From assembly GCA_037043235.1 (NCBI GenBank), contig JAWRVZ010000101.1, positions 124,001-188,000 on the forward strand: a stretch of 64,000 bases of DNA. The letters run 5' to 3'. Of the stretch, positions 45,255-55,951 are shown in pieces. The notes under the pieces are model-generated. The model saw nothing but the letters and a program-made list of their open reading frames with translations. It was not told the origin of the DNA and made no database searches. This DNA comes from Rhodeus uyekii (taxonomy: Eukaryota > Chordata > Actinopteri > Cypriniformes > Acheilognathidae). Made by a program: the position numbers and the translations under genes. Positions within the stretch are counted from its first letter, which is position 1. Each line of letters begins with the position of its first letter.

Positions 45255-48200
45255 AATTCACTATTAAAGTTCACATAATCACAGTGCCAATAGTAATAAC
45301 TTTTGAGTTACTGTGATATTGCAATATTATATAGAATCTGCCTTTACTGGGGGGAAGAAGGGAAACTTCTACAGCCAAAAGGGAAAGCAGGAGTACCGTT
45401 GTGGCAGCTATGGCTTCTTCAAGCTTTCTCAGATGTTCTTTTGATGAAGGTCTAAGAGGGTCTAAATCCAGTTGATCTTTGATTATTCTCATCTCAACTT
45501 CAAGCTTTTCCAGATCTTTCATCAATGTCTGTGCACAGTTATCACACTCTGGAAAATGACATACAGCGTTACAAAAGAACATAGGATGCAATAGCAAACC
45601 GAAATGTTGAAAATGATGAAACTTGTGATATCAGCAATATCCTTTACCTTCACACTGTTCATCTGTATTTGTGTCTTGGATCTCTAGATAATTCCTGCAC
45701 ACTGTAAAATAATTGGGTATTGGGGTGGATTATGGGATGTAGAATATGATCATACAGAATAAGGCATCAATATTTGCTTTATAAGTGCAGTGGAGTTTGG
45801 TTATGTTGATGGCCTTGGGGGTTTCAAAAAAGCATCGAGATAACCGTTTATCGAGATAACCCATATAACATATATTACCGATTTTCCCACATATAACCTG
45901 CAGACACAGATAATCCACACACTCATATAGTTTTGGGTTTTGTGTAAAAAATCGTTGGCATAACCCGCACCCATTGATTGATGAACTTTTTTGTGTGAGA
46001 TCACATTTCAAATTTCAAATGTTGTTCGCATGACGTCAATTATCATAACTGTTCAGGCTCGGTACACAGTGCTTGTGCGCAAAATTCACATAATAAAAAA
46101 ACAAACACAAGTCAAAATCAGAACAAAAAGAAATAAGCAGTCTCTCCCTCTGCACTCGTCCCTTTAAGAAGCGTGTCGGATGAGATGAGAAGAGCCCGCC
46201 CTCATTGCAGCACAGCCAATCACATCTTCTTGCATGATTGACAGGTCAGACAGCCTATCAGCGCCAGCTGTCAGAGTGATAGTACAAGCGCCAGAGACAA
46301 CAACCCGCGCGAGAAAAAAAAATGAAAATGTATTGATGTGCATGATGTGAGTTATTAAATGAGAATGTACATGCTCGAGTTTCTGGTGTCTTTTTACACA
46401 ACAGTGTTGCCGCGATTTTGTTTGATGAAGCGATCGGCATTCATCTAAAAAAATTTACATAAGCTGTACTGTGTGTGTGTGTTTGCTAACAACAAAAGGC
46501 AAATGCAAAACCACCACAATAAAAACTACCTTCGACTCTTGATACAAACCTTTAATTATATTCTCCAACAATGCAAACAAAGATTGCTCACAAAATCACA
46601 AAAAACGTGCGGGATGCTACAGTGTGTTTTCCCTCAGACGAGATCAACGACAGGGAGTGAACCGTGAGCGGACCGCAATCCACGATCAGTCACGAGATAA
46701 CCATGTCAAGTGGCGAATTTGTCCCTTTTTTGAGATATTAGATTTCGGCAACATAAAATAATTGACATAACCCACAAGAAAATGCTAAGACAAATAGGGA
46801 GTTTGGTGGTTCCACTTCAAAAACGTTGACATAATAGTATTGGCGAGTCAACCGTGAGTCGAGATAAGTGAACTCCACTGTATTAATAAACAGACAATAT
46901 CCTAGTAATATACATGCTACTAATCAACTAGTTAACAGCGAGAATTGGACCCTAAAGTAAAGTGTTAACAAACATATAATGCACAAAGAAATCCACACCT
47001 CCAGTCTTGGGGTCGCACAAGTTTCCAGGACAGTTGCACAGACGGCAGCGCCCACCATAGGCCAGAGGATCGCCATAATATCCCGGGGCACATCTGAGGA
47101 AACATGTTCAGGAAAACTTCATCACATCTAGATCTCCTACATGCAGAGCACAATCATGAGATCACTGAATGTTTTCTGGCTGCTGGGCTTCTTAACTTCC
47201 CTGAACATCCAGCTTCAGTAGAAAAGCCATGCTGGTTTCCCAGGTTTAACTGGAATCAATTTTAGGAAATTCAAGTTGTAGCATTTCATCCTGCACCACT
47301 CACCGCTCGCATCTTTCGCCTGAGTGACCCTCTTTACACAGACACTGGAATCTGCCACGTGTTTCAGTGCAGCCCACCGCAAAACTGCAGAAAGATATGC
47401 CAGAAATGAACATCATAGATGCATTATATCATTGTTAAATTAAAACTGCCTGTAAAACTGAAGTGCTACTTTCACATTTTAAGGCAGGTTTTCACATATT
47501 AGCCAAATTATTACAATTACTATGTACTTTTTCCATCACACATGCGAGACGAGACTTACTTGTTGGCTTCACGGCTGAAAGGACATGGGCAGACCCTGCA
47601 TGTTCTCTGAGCTGCATTAGAGTGATAATATCCCTCTCTACAGCGCTCACAGTGCTCACCCGCGGTATCATCCTGGCAGTTCTGTTCAACAAAGCATTTG
47701 TGTTCAATGGAGATGTGCAAAGCCAACAAATCAATGCTATAAGAAGAGCACATTATTGGTGGTCAGTGTAGCCCTTACAAGACATCGGCCGGTGTTCTGC
47801 TCACACTCATTTGAGTGGCCGTTGCAGGAGCAGGGAACACAGCGAGCAAACAGACCACTTCCTTCTAGATAATGACCTGCAGCACATCTCTGAGAAGAGA
47901 GAAACACATGTACTGTAGAACAAGGAGTGTTTCAAAAAGAAATGAATGCGCATAAAAAGATCCCCTTTTAAAGTAAAACAATATACAAAAGAGAAAAAGT
48001 AAGGCAAATGAGAAACATTATCTTACATTATATGTAGTGATCGCAAAAAGATTATAGACTTGACACTTTTTTTTAAACTAATATACGGAGCCTCTAAAGG
48101 GACACGATGAAGAAAAAAAGGAGATGGGATGGGAGAAAAAAATGATTTGACAATGCTACTGGGTTCTCTTGGAAATGTTGTGGGTTCCCTAAGAACAGAA

Positions 48201-49594
48201 AAATGTTTGTAAAGAACAAAAACATTTTACGAGCAAATGCAAAGTTTCTCAGTGGTGGAGAATGCAAAAGCCTTGACATTTACATTTATCAGAGGCTTTT
48301 ATCCAAAGCGACTTACACTGCGACTTCACTTTATTTACATACTCAAAAGAAACTAATGCGGCACACTTGTGCAAAACCTGGATAGATCAACACCACAGAA
48401 ACCAAGGAAAACACCAGTACTACAATTATAATCAGTTTTTGCTTTCCCTGGGAATCAAACCCATGACCGTGGCATCTTGTCATGCCTGAGAATCGACTCA
48501 AACATAACAGGTTTCAACAGGGAGAAGTAGACTATGTTAAAAGACAATACACAAAAAAAGGTCCAACAAATGAGGAATCATTTTAGCTGTGTTGTTAAGT
48601 GTCACGAGTCAGCAGTTCCGTGAGTGAATGAGCATCTTGCTTATAATAAAGCTATCCATTTAATCTCTATCTCACATTCTTCAACTTTTTTGCTGCGCAA
48701 GGACCTGAAATATATGTGGTGATGCAAATTATTCCGGCCCACATATCTTTCAATTCCTACATCCAGTAATTTACCTGAAATTGTAAATCTGTCTACAGAC
48801 AATTTTACTGGAATATAGTTGTTCATAGTAAATCACCAACAGTTTACTCTTTATTTACATTCAGCGATGTCTATAGCTTTAGTGACTCCTGACATATCCT
48901 GTCAATTGCTATAAAAGTTCAGCTGTGACCATAATTTGATTTAAAACTTGCATTGCTCATGTAATATACAAGTTGTTCTAATAAATACTTCAAACCCATT
49001 TTAATTTTGGTGACATTTCACTTACTCAAATAAGTTCTGTGTAATGTTAATTAACTGCACATGTTTACAATAGAGTTACGATTAGGATCTGGTTTAACGT
49101 TGCAGTACTTACTTTTAATGATCCGTAATTTACTGATTTTACTATAGTAAGTACATTTAGTAACGTGTAAGTCTTAAGATAAAGTGATGCCTAGAAATTA
49201 AACAAGTCTGTTCTGACAATTATGAAAGCTGGAAAAAAAATTTTTTTTTTAAATCGAACAAAAAAACATATTCATTATAAAATTTAAATGTTCTGTGTTT
49301 GTTCACACACATAGACAAAAAGCAATGCTTGTGATGAATAATATTTCTCTTTACCTGTCCGTCATCCATTGATGGAAACTGGACCCACTGTGTGTCATGA
49401 AGAGAAGGGTACTGAACGTACTGAGCATCATTTAATACTGGATGCTGAACTCTTGGAATCAACTCTGCCTGTTCTTTCTGAGGATGGTCTGTGGTCCTGT
49501 GTTCTGGTCGGGGCCCTCCAGACACCAGTGCTAACAGAGCCGTGAAAAGAGTGGCCCTCAATGCTGCACTCCTCCATGCGATTGACTCTGACAT
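32525..49594 (-). CDS. lama4: Laminin subunit alpha-4, 30 exons, 3' end not resolved
   Basis: An extracellular basement-membrane protein, the alpha chain of laminins 411/421-type trimers in vessels, muscle and nerve. Exons (minus strand, all with GT/AG and matching phases): 49355-49594, 47779-47889, 47560-47681, 47304-47384, 46999-47093, 45648-45701, 45397-45548, 44716-44826, 44450-44561, 43807-43974, 43493-43686, 43288-43404, 40126-40274, 39742-39883, 39081-39180, 38863-38979, 38460-38630, 38206-38348, 37226-37435, 36969-37117, 35220-35382, 34996-35123, 34632-34785, 34424-34534, 34182-34333, 33938-34055, 33663-33791, 33162-33292, 32765-32902, 32525-32605. They total 4043 bases, about 1347 residues, with no stop. 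Vertebrate alpha-4 is about 1820 residues, so LG4-LG5 are missing here. No N-terminal LN domain, as usual for alpha-4. LG1 carries the block IAVPMHFTGKG and DDLRAYTSLTLSLQRP, which points to alpha-4 rather than alpha-2 or alpha-3. Confidence 0.93.
33938..34785 (-). CDS. lama4: lama4 exons 23-26: LG2 domain
   Basis: Exons 34632-34785, 34424-34534, 34182-34333 and 33938-34055. It reads FTSQLEYYDGTGYAKA, NALLLYLGDEND, HSVSLEGGHIVLRGRE, NYFYIGGIPNTLRERYNI, LKGCAN and GIGRGCSDDL. Exon 25 uses a weaker donor (ag then gtccgt), supported by the frame across the junction. Confidence 0.88.
34996..37435 (-). CDS. lama4: lama4 exons 19-22: LG1 domain
   Basis: Exons 37226-37435, 36969-37117, 35220-35382 and 34996-35123. 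The domain begins IAVPMHFTGKGYVEM and contains NLFVMYLGNKD, KVVFYVGGYPDDF and YNGCIEF, ending in NLKPPC. An insert of five arginines (TRRRRRQ) in the first exon may form a proteolytic or heparin-binding site, which is inference. LG1-3 of alpha-4 bind integrins. Confidence 0.9.
36248..36388 (-). repeat. tRNA-derived SINE-like repeat in a lama4 intron
   Basis: Read on the minus strand: tagctcaatcagtagcgca (box A-like) and ggttcgatccca (box B) at about 36380-36325, then a cagacgctttt-like tail towards 36248 (ttggcagacacttttatcc on plus). These Pol III promoter boxes mark a tRNA-derived SINE. The loops do not form a functional tRNA. Confidence 0.6.
37930..38062. repeat. MITE-like inverted repeat in a lama4 intron
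   Basis: tctactgactataagtaactt at 37957-37977 faces a related inverted string (aagttacttataattggtac) at 38026-38045. It is a small foldback element with no coding content. Confidence 0.45.
38206..45548 (-). CDS. lama4: lama4 exons 7-18: coiled-coil domains I and II
   Basis: Twelve exons code about 545 residues of heptad-rich sequence that would join the beta and gamma laminin chains. It begins CDNCAQTLMKDLEKLEVEM with the Cys pair that links the chains, and ends IEKIKKLIEQAREAANR just before LG1. Exon 13 (EYEQLAAQLNRSK) and exon 14 (AAEEAAKKAKEAADKAL) are the most alpha-4-like blocks. Intron 12 (40275-43287) is the largest in this part; it carries a Tc1 element, an LTR-like element and a MITE. 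Confidence 0.9.
40478..40571. repeat. 94-bp MITE with 26-bp inverted ends
   Basis: It starts ggtaacactttatagtaagg and ends as its inverse (ccttattgtaaagtgttacc). The ends are about 26 bases with one mismatch. The middle contains ttaatacattaactaatgtt. It lies in lama4 intron 12. Confidence 0.75.
40618..41263 (+). mobile_element. Solo-LTR-like element with internal minisatellite
   Basis: It runs tatcacggctctg to gtatcgtgaca, with a TATA-like tatatatagctc near 40790, an aataaaac signal near 41211 and no internal gene. This is the layout of a solo LTR. I could not confirm a target duplication. A 12-bp unit (cccgccttgcct) repeats 22 times at 40861-41124. It lies antisense to lama4 in intron 12. 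Confidence 0.55.
40861..41124 (+). repeat. 22 x 12-bp perfect tandem array
   Basis: Units of cccgccttgcct repeat without a single visible change over 264 bases. All three plus frames remain open over it (PPAL, SRLA, PCLP repeats), so the open frames are repeat artefacts. Confidence 0.95.
41399..42944 (-). mobile_element. Tc1-like transposon in lama4 intron 12
   Basis: Terminal inverted repeats (aggtccttctcaaaaaa at 41400 and its inverse ending 42943) are bordered by TA on both sides (41397-41398 and 42945-42946). Longer inverted homology extends about 240 bases inward on each side. It is oriented like lama4. Confidence 0.9.
41674..42617 (-). pseudogene. Tc1 transposase, inactivated
   Basis: The start ATG is at 42617 (MGKTADLTAVQKAIID). 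One frameshift follows near 42565, then the helix-turn-helix region (EISERIGCSQSAVSRHLSG) and GRKKCGKK-type linker. The first catalytic Asp is in KVLFSDESK near 42180. A second frameshift follows, then NSPDLNPIENLW with the final Glu. The short block between EKLY and AHSAK that normally holds the second catalytic Asp is absent, so the enzyme is dead even without the frameshifts. Confidence 0.85.
44872..44896. repeat. (CTTT)n microsatellite
   Basis: A short tetranucleotide run in a lama4 intron. Confidence 0.8.
45188..45246. repeat. (GT)n microsatellite
   Basis: About 28 GT units in the lama4 intron between exons 7 and 8. Confidence 0.95.
45648..47889 (-). CDS. lama4: lama4 exons 2-6: laminin EGF-like modules
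   Basis: Exons 47779-47889, 47560-47681, 47304-47384, 46999-47093 and 45648-45701. They code three cysteine-rich laminin-type EGF modules: RCVPCSCNGHSNECEQ, then TAGEHCERCREGYY and CRVCPCPF, then CKEGHSGERCERCAPGYYG and CRLCNCPGNLCDPKTG. A short Cys-containing linker (CRNYLEIQDTNTDEQCE) leads into the coiled coil. Intron 5 (45702-46998) contains the pogo-like element. Confidence 0.9.
45785..46880. mobile_element. Pogo-like non-autonomous element, lama4 intron 5
   Basis: The left end (gcagtggagtttggttatgt at 45787) and right end (gagataagtgaactccactgta, to about 46880) are imperfect inverted copies. The internal part matches 30371-30965. CRE octamer at 46031-46038. No transposase reading remains. 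Confidence 0.65.
48274..48491. repeat. SINE-like repeat, lama4 intron 1
   Basis: aggcttttatccaaagcgacttacactg at the left, and a box B-like gaatcaaacccatgacc at the right, resemble the SINE at 36248-36388 with an insertion between. Confidence 0.5.
49355..49594 (-). CDS. lama4: lama4 exon 1: signal peptide and N-terminal spacer
   Basis: It starts at ATG 49594 and codes 80 residues in phase 0. Residues about 11-26 are a hydrophobic signal peptide core (LRATLFTALLALVSGG). Then comes a hydrophilic segment with a small repeat (VQYPSLHDTQW then VQFPSMDDGQ) and no Cys, matching the short pre-EGF region of alpha-4. Donor gtaaag at 49354. The 5' untranslated end and promoter lie upstream, somewhere before about 49800; I see no clear TATA box. 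Confidence 0.85.
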
Positions 49595-49888
49595 TCCTGT
49601 CCGTTAGATGCGTGTGAAATAACTCGTATCACACTCAGGTACGGTCTTCTTAAAGAGGGAGTGAAACGCCCCAGACAAACGCTCATACATGAATCAGTCG
49701 TGGACTCGCTACCGCAAATGAACCAGGAAACTGAGTCACACTCAGATATGCAAGTGAGCACGCATGTGTACTGAACTCAACACCTAAATAACAGCTACAC
49801 ACATTCCCTCAAAAGAAAACAAGACATGAGCTAAAAGCACTTTACCAGTATATATCATTGTTGTAGTGATCTTTTGTTTACTTTTGTT

Positions 49889-50089
49889 CACTGTTAAAAA
49901 AAGTGCTGCCTCAAATTAAGCACAATCCAGTTTGATTTTAAGTCATTTCAACTTAAATGATGTAAAACTGACTTAAAAAAAATTGTTGAACCTTATTTTA
50001 ACTGTAGTTGAAATATGCTTATTTGATGAGTTAAAACAGTGTAAAAAATATTTAGTCATAACTTATTGATCATAAAAAGTTTTACAGTG
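49889..50089. repeat. 201-bp MITE upstream of lama4
   Basis: It starts cactgttaaaa and ends ttttacagtg as its inverse. The middle is rich in aacttaaa. It lies about 300 bases upstream of the lama4 start codon. Confidence 0.6.
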
Positions 50090-50513
50090 TTGCTATACAG
50101 TGTTGTACAGTGTTGCAATATTTCACTATTTCTTCACTATTGCAGTTGTAACTATGATAAACAGTGAGTGTTCAATACACTGCTACACATTTAACAGAAT
50201 GACTAACAGAACAGTTTGTTTTGTCAGCTTCCACACCCTGTCTAGAGATGTCAGCACAAGCCCCACACGTAAGAAAACATGCCCTCCGGTTACAGACTTC
50301 ACAGGTCTTCCCTTGCCTTTAAAGGCATGTCATAAAATCAAAATATATTTAGGGTGTGGTGGCAAGGAAACGGCAACAGAAAGGATTCTGGAAATACAAT
50401 AGAAAAGAGTGGTAGTTCTTAAACAATACAACAACAATTACATATTCTTTTGTGTTGCAAGGTCAAATTAAAGCATATTGAAAGATGATTAATCTACTCA
50501 ATTTAAATGTACC

Positions 50514-50894
50514 TGTAATCGATGCGAGGCTGTGTGTATAACACGGGGACACACAGAACGCAGGGAGAACAGGATAACTCAAAATGTAACTTTAATCATA
50601 AACAGTAAACAAAAAGGCACGCGAGGGTGAAAACAGAAAACTATAGCTAAACCCGGAAGGAGATATGCAAAACCGAAAGGGACAAAACTCAAAAAACCCG
50701 AAAGGGACATCTGCAACTAGCATTCAGAAAACATAATGCATTCAAAGACTGACAATCACAAACGAGCACATGAGGGTTTAAATACACTAGGAGAATTACT
50801 AACGTGTGGCGAAACTAAACAGGTAATCAAACTAATAAGACAGCTACGGCAATACAAAAGGGACAAACATAAGGATCAGGACCAGACTGTGACA
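50514..50894 (-). mobile_element. Solo LTR with 5-bp target duplication
   Basis: The minus strand runs TGTCACAGTCTGG to TCGATTACA, 381 bases, flanked on both sides by gtacc (50509-50513 and 50895-50899). Its first 110 bases align with the LTR at 60448 (gtcacagtct, tgtcttgttagttt, gttt), so the two are related families. It lies about 920 bases upstream of lama4 in the same orientation. Confidence 0.85.
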
Positions 50895-51184
50895 GTACCA
50901 GTATTTTTTATAAATTAGTTTTTTTTTTTTCTGTGAAAATAAAACATTATGTGGAATGAAATGTATTTTATCTTCAAAATTATATTAATTAAATAAAAAA
51001 ATATTCATGTTCAACAACTTGTAGCTCTTTTTTTCACTAAAATACTCTATGAAACGAATAGTGTGCAATGCATGGAGGTAAATACTACCTGAGGGCAGTA
51101 TAGGAATGTTAAAACATCTGAATATGAATTTAACCAGAAATATGAATGTAATCTTGCTTCCCTTCCTGACAAGGGAAATGTAGA

Positions 51185-51920
51185 GCACTATATTAATACT
51201 TGGGTTGCCGAAGTGATGTTAAGGTCTAACTGGTAGGACCTGATGAAGGTATGTGGGGAGGACCAGCCTGTCACATCACACATTCTGAAGGGGATATTCC
51301 CTCCAGGAAAGCCTTAGAAGCAGCCACACGGTCGAGTGAGCTCAGTAGAGAGAGAGCAATCTTGCTGACTCATAGAAAAGAGAGATAGCCACAACTATGC
51401 GCTTGTTCAAACTCTGTTTAGTTGCTGGGGCTCCCTTAGGACAGATCCTAGGCCTGCGGGCGGCAGCCTCAAGGTACCATGGAGGAGACATGTAACTAGA
51501 GGGTCTCTCCCCAACGACATGACAACCAAAGGTATTTGGTAAACCGCAATGGCAGCCACACAGGTCAATAACCCTGCAGCTAATCACTCTTACAGGAACT
51601 CCAGCACTGTCCCAAATTGACAGTTAACTGGGTCCGGCTGACGACTAATGCAACAGTAATGGTCTCAGCAATCTCAGTTGAGAGACCAGAACATATGAGC
51701 TGCGCACCCTCAAAGGCTAAGCCCAAAGTTTCCAGAGTTCAGGCCAGGGAAGGCCATAAAGGAGTTATAGAGGAGTTATATGGGAGTTCCATAGAGGAGA
51801 TACACTACACCCGAACCACACTATGCTCACCAATGCATGGTGTTAAAGCTGAGCCCTGGCCACGTCTGAACCATAGCATCCAGTCTGGGAGGAGCTGGTT
51901 ACATGAGAGCGAGCCATAGT
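51185..51920 (-). pseudogene. DIRS tyrosine recombinase remnant
   Basis: The minus-strand reading over three frames gives GLSTEIAETIT, then a VNC-FGTVLEFLQE-like core-binding piece, PKGAPATKQSLNKRIV, VAASKAFLEG, and TGWSSPHTFIRSYQLD, which contains the catalytic Tyr region. Many frame changes show an old copy. RT and gag are not attached. Confidence 0.65.
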
Positions 51921-53250
51921 GGACAGTGAGACATTTCTCGAGACACAAACAGATCCACTTGTCTGTTCCGGAACCGAAAAATGTACAAGGTTTGCTAAGA
52001 TTGTCGCATCCAGCGCAGTGTCTAAAGCCCTTGTATTATTACTATCCTCGATTAAAGTTTGGATGCATGTCTCTAATTCTGAAATCTAAGATTAGGGATC
52101 CCAGTCCATCAGCTGCGTCATGCGTGTTCGTCTCTCCGTCTCCCTTCCTGAACCCACGAGGACACCAGCATGCATGCACAAGGAAAGAGGAGAGGCGCAC
52201 TCGTCCTTTATCAGCAGTGGTGGTAAGGCTTCGTGGACCTCAGGTGTGCCCCACCACACACCTCTAATCCTCATAATTACTGCACCCCTTCTCTCTTCAC
52301 ACCCACTCCAGTCGGGAGCCTGGCGAAGTGCGGCAATACGAGTGACAGGGTGGGGTCGAAACCAAGGAGGAAGCAGCCGTTCCATCACAGTTTGTGTGTG
52401 CATACAATACTTTGCAATAGTCTCAGGCCTTGTAGTATGGTCACCCCCCAAAAAAGTATTTTAAGCTAGTTATTCATCTTTTTCCTATAGTGTGTCAATA
52501 GGAAATATCAGTTTATACATTTCCAAATATTCATTTTACCATTAACCTTAATAATCCAGTGAGATTTTTGTATGCACAAGATGTTTGACAAGAGGTGGTG
52601 CTCCACACGGAGATCTGATCTCATCATCATTGAGTCGGTCTGTTATTAAAAGTAAAAACAGAAAAAAACGAGACAAAGTAAATCCAGAAGAACTGTTGCT
52701 GAACTGAACATCTCCAAGAAATTTTAAGAAAACTTCCTACAAAAAGCTAGAGTACTTTGAAAAGCTTTATGCAAAAAATGCTGTAAAGTGAAAAAACTTT
52801 CAAAAATAATGTAAAATAGATTTCTATTAACTAAATCAAATAAATACTTGGTGTGACCACCCTTTGCCTTCCACATGCACATATGGTTCACATGTGCGTA
52901 GTTTATCAGTTAGGTTTCTTCAAGGATCTTGTAAACACTGCTGCAGTTCTTCTGGATTTAGTCTGACACTAATTAATCAAGGATTAATTGCGGTTAAGGT
53001 AAGATAGCTAATGTAACATTTTCTGATATCTGAAATCTAGATTAGGGAAATTACAATAAACCATCAGAAATTCAAACTCCAGAGTGAGCCGGTGGTTAAT
53101 CTAGATTTTGCCTTTTTTCATTTCTGTAAGCGGTTTACGTGAACATTAATCATGTTTCACACATTCATCTGATGAATACTAAGCTATACATGTAGCAGGA
53201 AGTGCAAGTGACAATAACAGGAGAAGGCTTGACTCACCGCGTGTGTTGAG
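51921..53250. other. Non-coding DNA with decayed Tc1-like sequence
   Basis: 52080-52460 is GC-richer and may be part of an unidentified repeat. 52700-52960 has a tc1-like terminus region (cttggtgtgaccaccctttgcct at about 52850, and agaagaactg motifs). Nothing codes convincingly. Confidence 0.4.
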
Positions 53251-53255
53251 TGATC

Positions 53256-54061
53256 CTACTCACCACAGTTGTTGATAGGCTTGTACAAAATGTGTGAGCA
53301 AGAGAAAGCGGTAAAAAAGACAGAGAAATGCTGTATGCAGTTTATTGCATCTCCTGCATCGCTTATTTCGTGCAGGGCAATTGTTCTCTGTGTGTGTGCG
53401 ATTACATCGGGTGCAGGCTCTGGCTTGTTTTCTGTCGCCACCGTTTTCTTATTTGGCAGTCTTGTGTAGTGCTTCACGCCTCTCCGTCTGTGCTGTACTG
53501 CACTCACTTCAGTGGCAGCTCCCTCGCTCGCGTTTTGCGTCTTAATGAGCTCAGACTGCCGCGGATCTGGACCGCTTTGTCCAATGTCAGTTCAGGTTCC
53601 ATTTGTAACCTTTGGGAAATGTCACGATCTGCAATCCCTATGATGACTCTGTCTCTTATTTGTTCCTCTTTATTTGCACCGAACTCGCAGTATTCGGCCA
53701 ACTCATAAAGGCATCTCACAAAAGCCTTGAAAGTCTCTCCCGAGTTTTGTGCGAGCTGGTGAAAACAGGCCCTCTCGTGTATAATGTTCCTCCGGGGAAC
53801 GAAATGTTCATTGAACTTGCCTACTACAGTCTCATAATTGTTTGCATGCGAAACTTCGGCAAACGTGAATGATCCGAATATCGCTTCGGCGTCTTTACCC
53901 ATTGCATAAAGCAGGGAATTGTCTTGTACTACACCGCTTTCCTTGTTTAGCTTCGTGGTGATGTGAAACCGTGAGAACTGCTGGATCCATGCAGGCCAGG
54001 TCGCAGGCTGTGCGAAGTCAAACGCCTCTGGTGCGTTGAATTTGGACATTTTTCCAATCAA
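53256..54061 (-). pseudogene. Ty3/gypsy Gag fragment
   Basis: The minus-strand ATG at 54061 opens a 185-codon frame (MSKFNAPEAFDFAQPATWPAW, IFGSFTFAEVSHANNYETVV, FNEHFVPRRNIIHERACFHQ, FKAFVRCLYELAEYCEFG) typical of gypsy capsid. It runs to a stop at 53504, after which another frame continues to about 53256 without a zinc knuckle. No pol follows. Confidence 0.8.
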
Positions 54062-54107
54062 AACCCAGTGAACTTAGTTGTGGATGCAACGTACACTTCT
54101 GACACCA

Positions 54108-54276
54108 TGTCACGAGAGGGAACAACAATGTTGTCTATCAACCAAGCTTTATTTATTGTACTACGTAGATAGCACATGAACATTATCTTTACTCCCCAAC
54201 TATATATGCATGTGGGTGGAGTCCTCACCTGATTGGTTAACACCACAAGGCTGGTTTCTTCTAACTTGACTGTACA
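54108..54276 (-). repeat. LTR of the minus-strand gypsy element
   Basis: It reads TGTACAGTCAAG to CTCGTGACA on the minus strand, about 169 bases, with tatatagttgg and aataaa signals. The next bases (tggtgtcagaagtg) look like a primer binding site, and gag starts 46 bases later. The left border is a guess because no second LTR was found. Confidence 0.6.
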
Positions 54277-55951
54277 TCCATTTGCGTGTAAATGTTGTAC
54301 TCTATATCTTAAAATTACAAGTTGCTATTAGTGTTCTTGGGTGTGATTGGGCATGTCAGTACAACAGACTGTAATTTCCACTCCTTACCCAGCAATTTCA
54401 TACAAAAAAATGCAATGTGTTTTGATCTCTTATCACTCCATTTACCAGTCCCACCTCATGCAAAACATTATTCAATCATTCCTTAGCTTTTAGGTAAAGC
54501 TGTTTTGTAGATATATAATGTCAGCTAGGGTACCCACGGGCCCTTAAAAAGTCTAATATTTTCAATTGCAATAAAAAGTTATAAATATCAGTTGGGGAAG
54601 TCTTAAACTTCAGGAAAGAACATCACACGTTGCTTGCAACAAAAATATTTGCCCTACGGGTAATCACAGAAATGGATTTGCATGTTAACTGCCCAGAGTG
54701 TTGATGTAATCCTTTGCAGTGACACCCAAGATGAAATATATTTGCAGGATACAGTTGGGTTGATTCAGAAATATACAATATAGTAGAGAACCAGAGTTGT
54801 GCTTAAAAGGGTCATGAACCGTATTTTTTATTGAATGGCGTTTCCTGGTGTGCACTTATAATGTTAGCTTGATTATTACATCAAAAACTTCAATAATTTA
54901 TGAATTAAAGGTAATTGTATACCTTAATTTCATCCTCTGATATGAACACTCTGTTTTAAAGGGCTTGTCTGCTGTTAGACTTCAGTTAGATACAATGCTG
55001 TATTATTACATGTGGACCTCTCTATTTTTTTTTGTGCAAGTTTCTACTATTACAGCTAGCAAGCTATCTTATCTAACTAATAACTTTAATCTTTAAAGTG
55101 TTGATTGTAAAAATTTATTTAGATTTACTTTTGTGAAATAAAACTTCTGTAGGTGGCAGTGATGAGCATGTACCGACGACAGAACTAACTATCGACGACA
55201 TAACTACAACTATCTCTAACAACAGATAAAGACAGAGGACAGAGGATTCGAGCCGCGCGCGTGCTTGTCTGTGTAACGTCTTATGTGCAGGTTATGATGT
55301 CTGATCCCGAGACTGGTCTTGTCTAGTTTCGGTTTGTGTCGGGATTCGGACATTCATAACTCGTGAACTTGTCGTGAGCTTGTGAGAACAGGTGATTACT
55401 CATTCTTGCGAATTCTTGCATTCACAAAGTTGGAAATTAATAAGCACTTTCCAGGAATTAGAATCCTTTGTAGGGTACTGTTATTTTTAGTCCAGTGATC
55501 CTGTATCTCTCTTCTCATCTGACTAATGCACCAGTGGGTTGGGCAATGATGTAGAATTATTGATTGATTGATTTATTTCATTTGATTCTGTAGAGGCAGT
55601 CTTTCGTTGCTATGTGAAGTCATAATGTAAATAATTCCAAGTCATTTTCTGAGCTTCAATTCAATGAAAGCTGTTTTTAGACTAATGAGGAAGAATGCTT
55701 TTATAGTATAATTACCTCCCACATGTCAAAATATCAATAACATTTTTAATCAATTCATGACCTTATTCTTTGAGTTCTTGTTATGGCACGGCAAGGAAGA
55801 AGAGATGTGAGCTAACATTGAATACATTTCAACACTCCTATAATACCAATAGTAAGTAGGGGTTAGCAGGGATTTTGGAGGTGAGGGATCGATAAAATCC
55901 ACCAAAATAATGTTTAGAATCAATGTCACAATTATTGCATTGTTACAATCA
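54277..55951. other. AT-rich intergenic DNA
   Basis: I see no gene. Some stretches (54810-55140) look like a common dispersed repeat but I cannot name it. Confidence 0.4.

Noticed and set aside
32525..49594. Identification as laminin alpha-2 or alpha-3
   Set aside because: There is no LN domain or long EGF array, only three EGF modules, and the LG1 start and coiled-coil blocks fit alpha-4.
52092..52469. Overlapping short frames on both strands
   Set aside because: No conserved motif, all are short, and the region looks like a GC-richer repeat.
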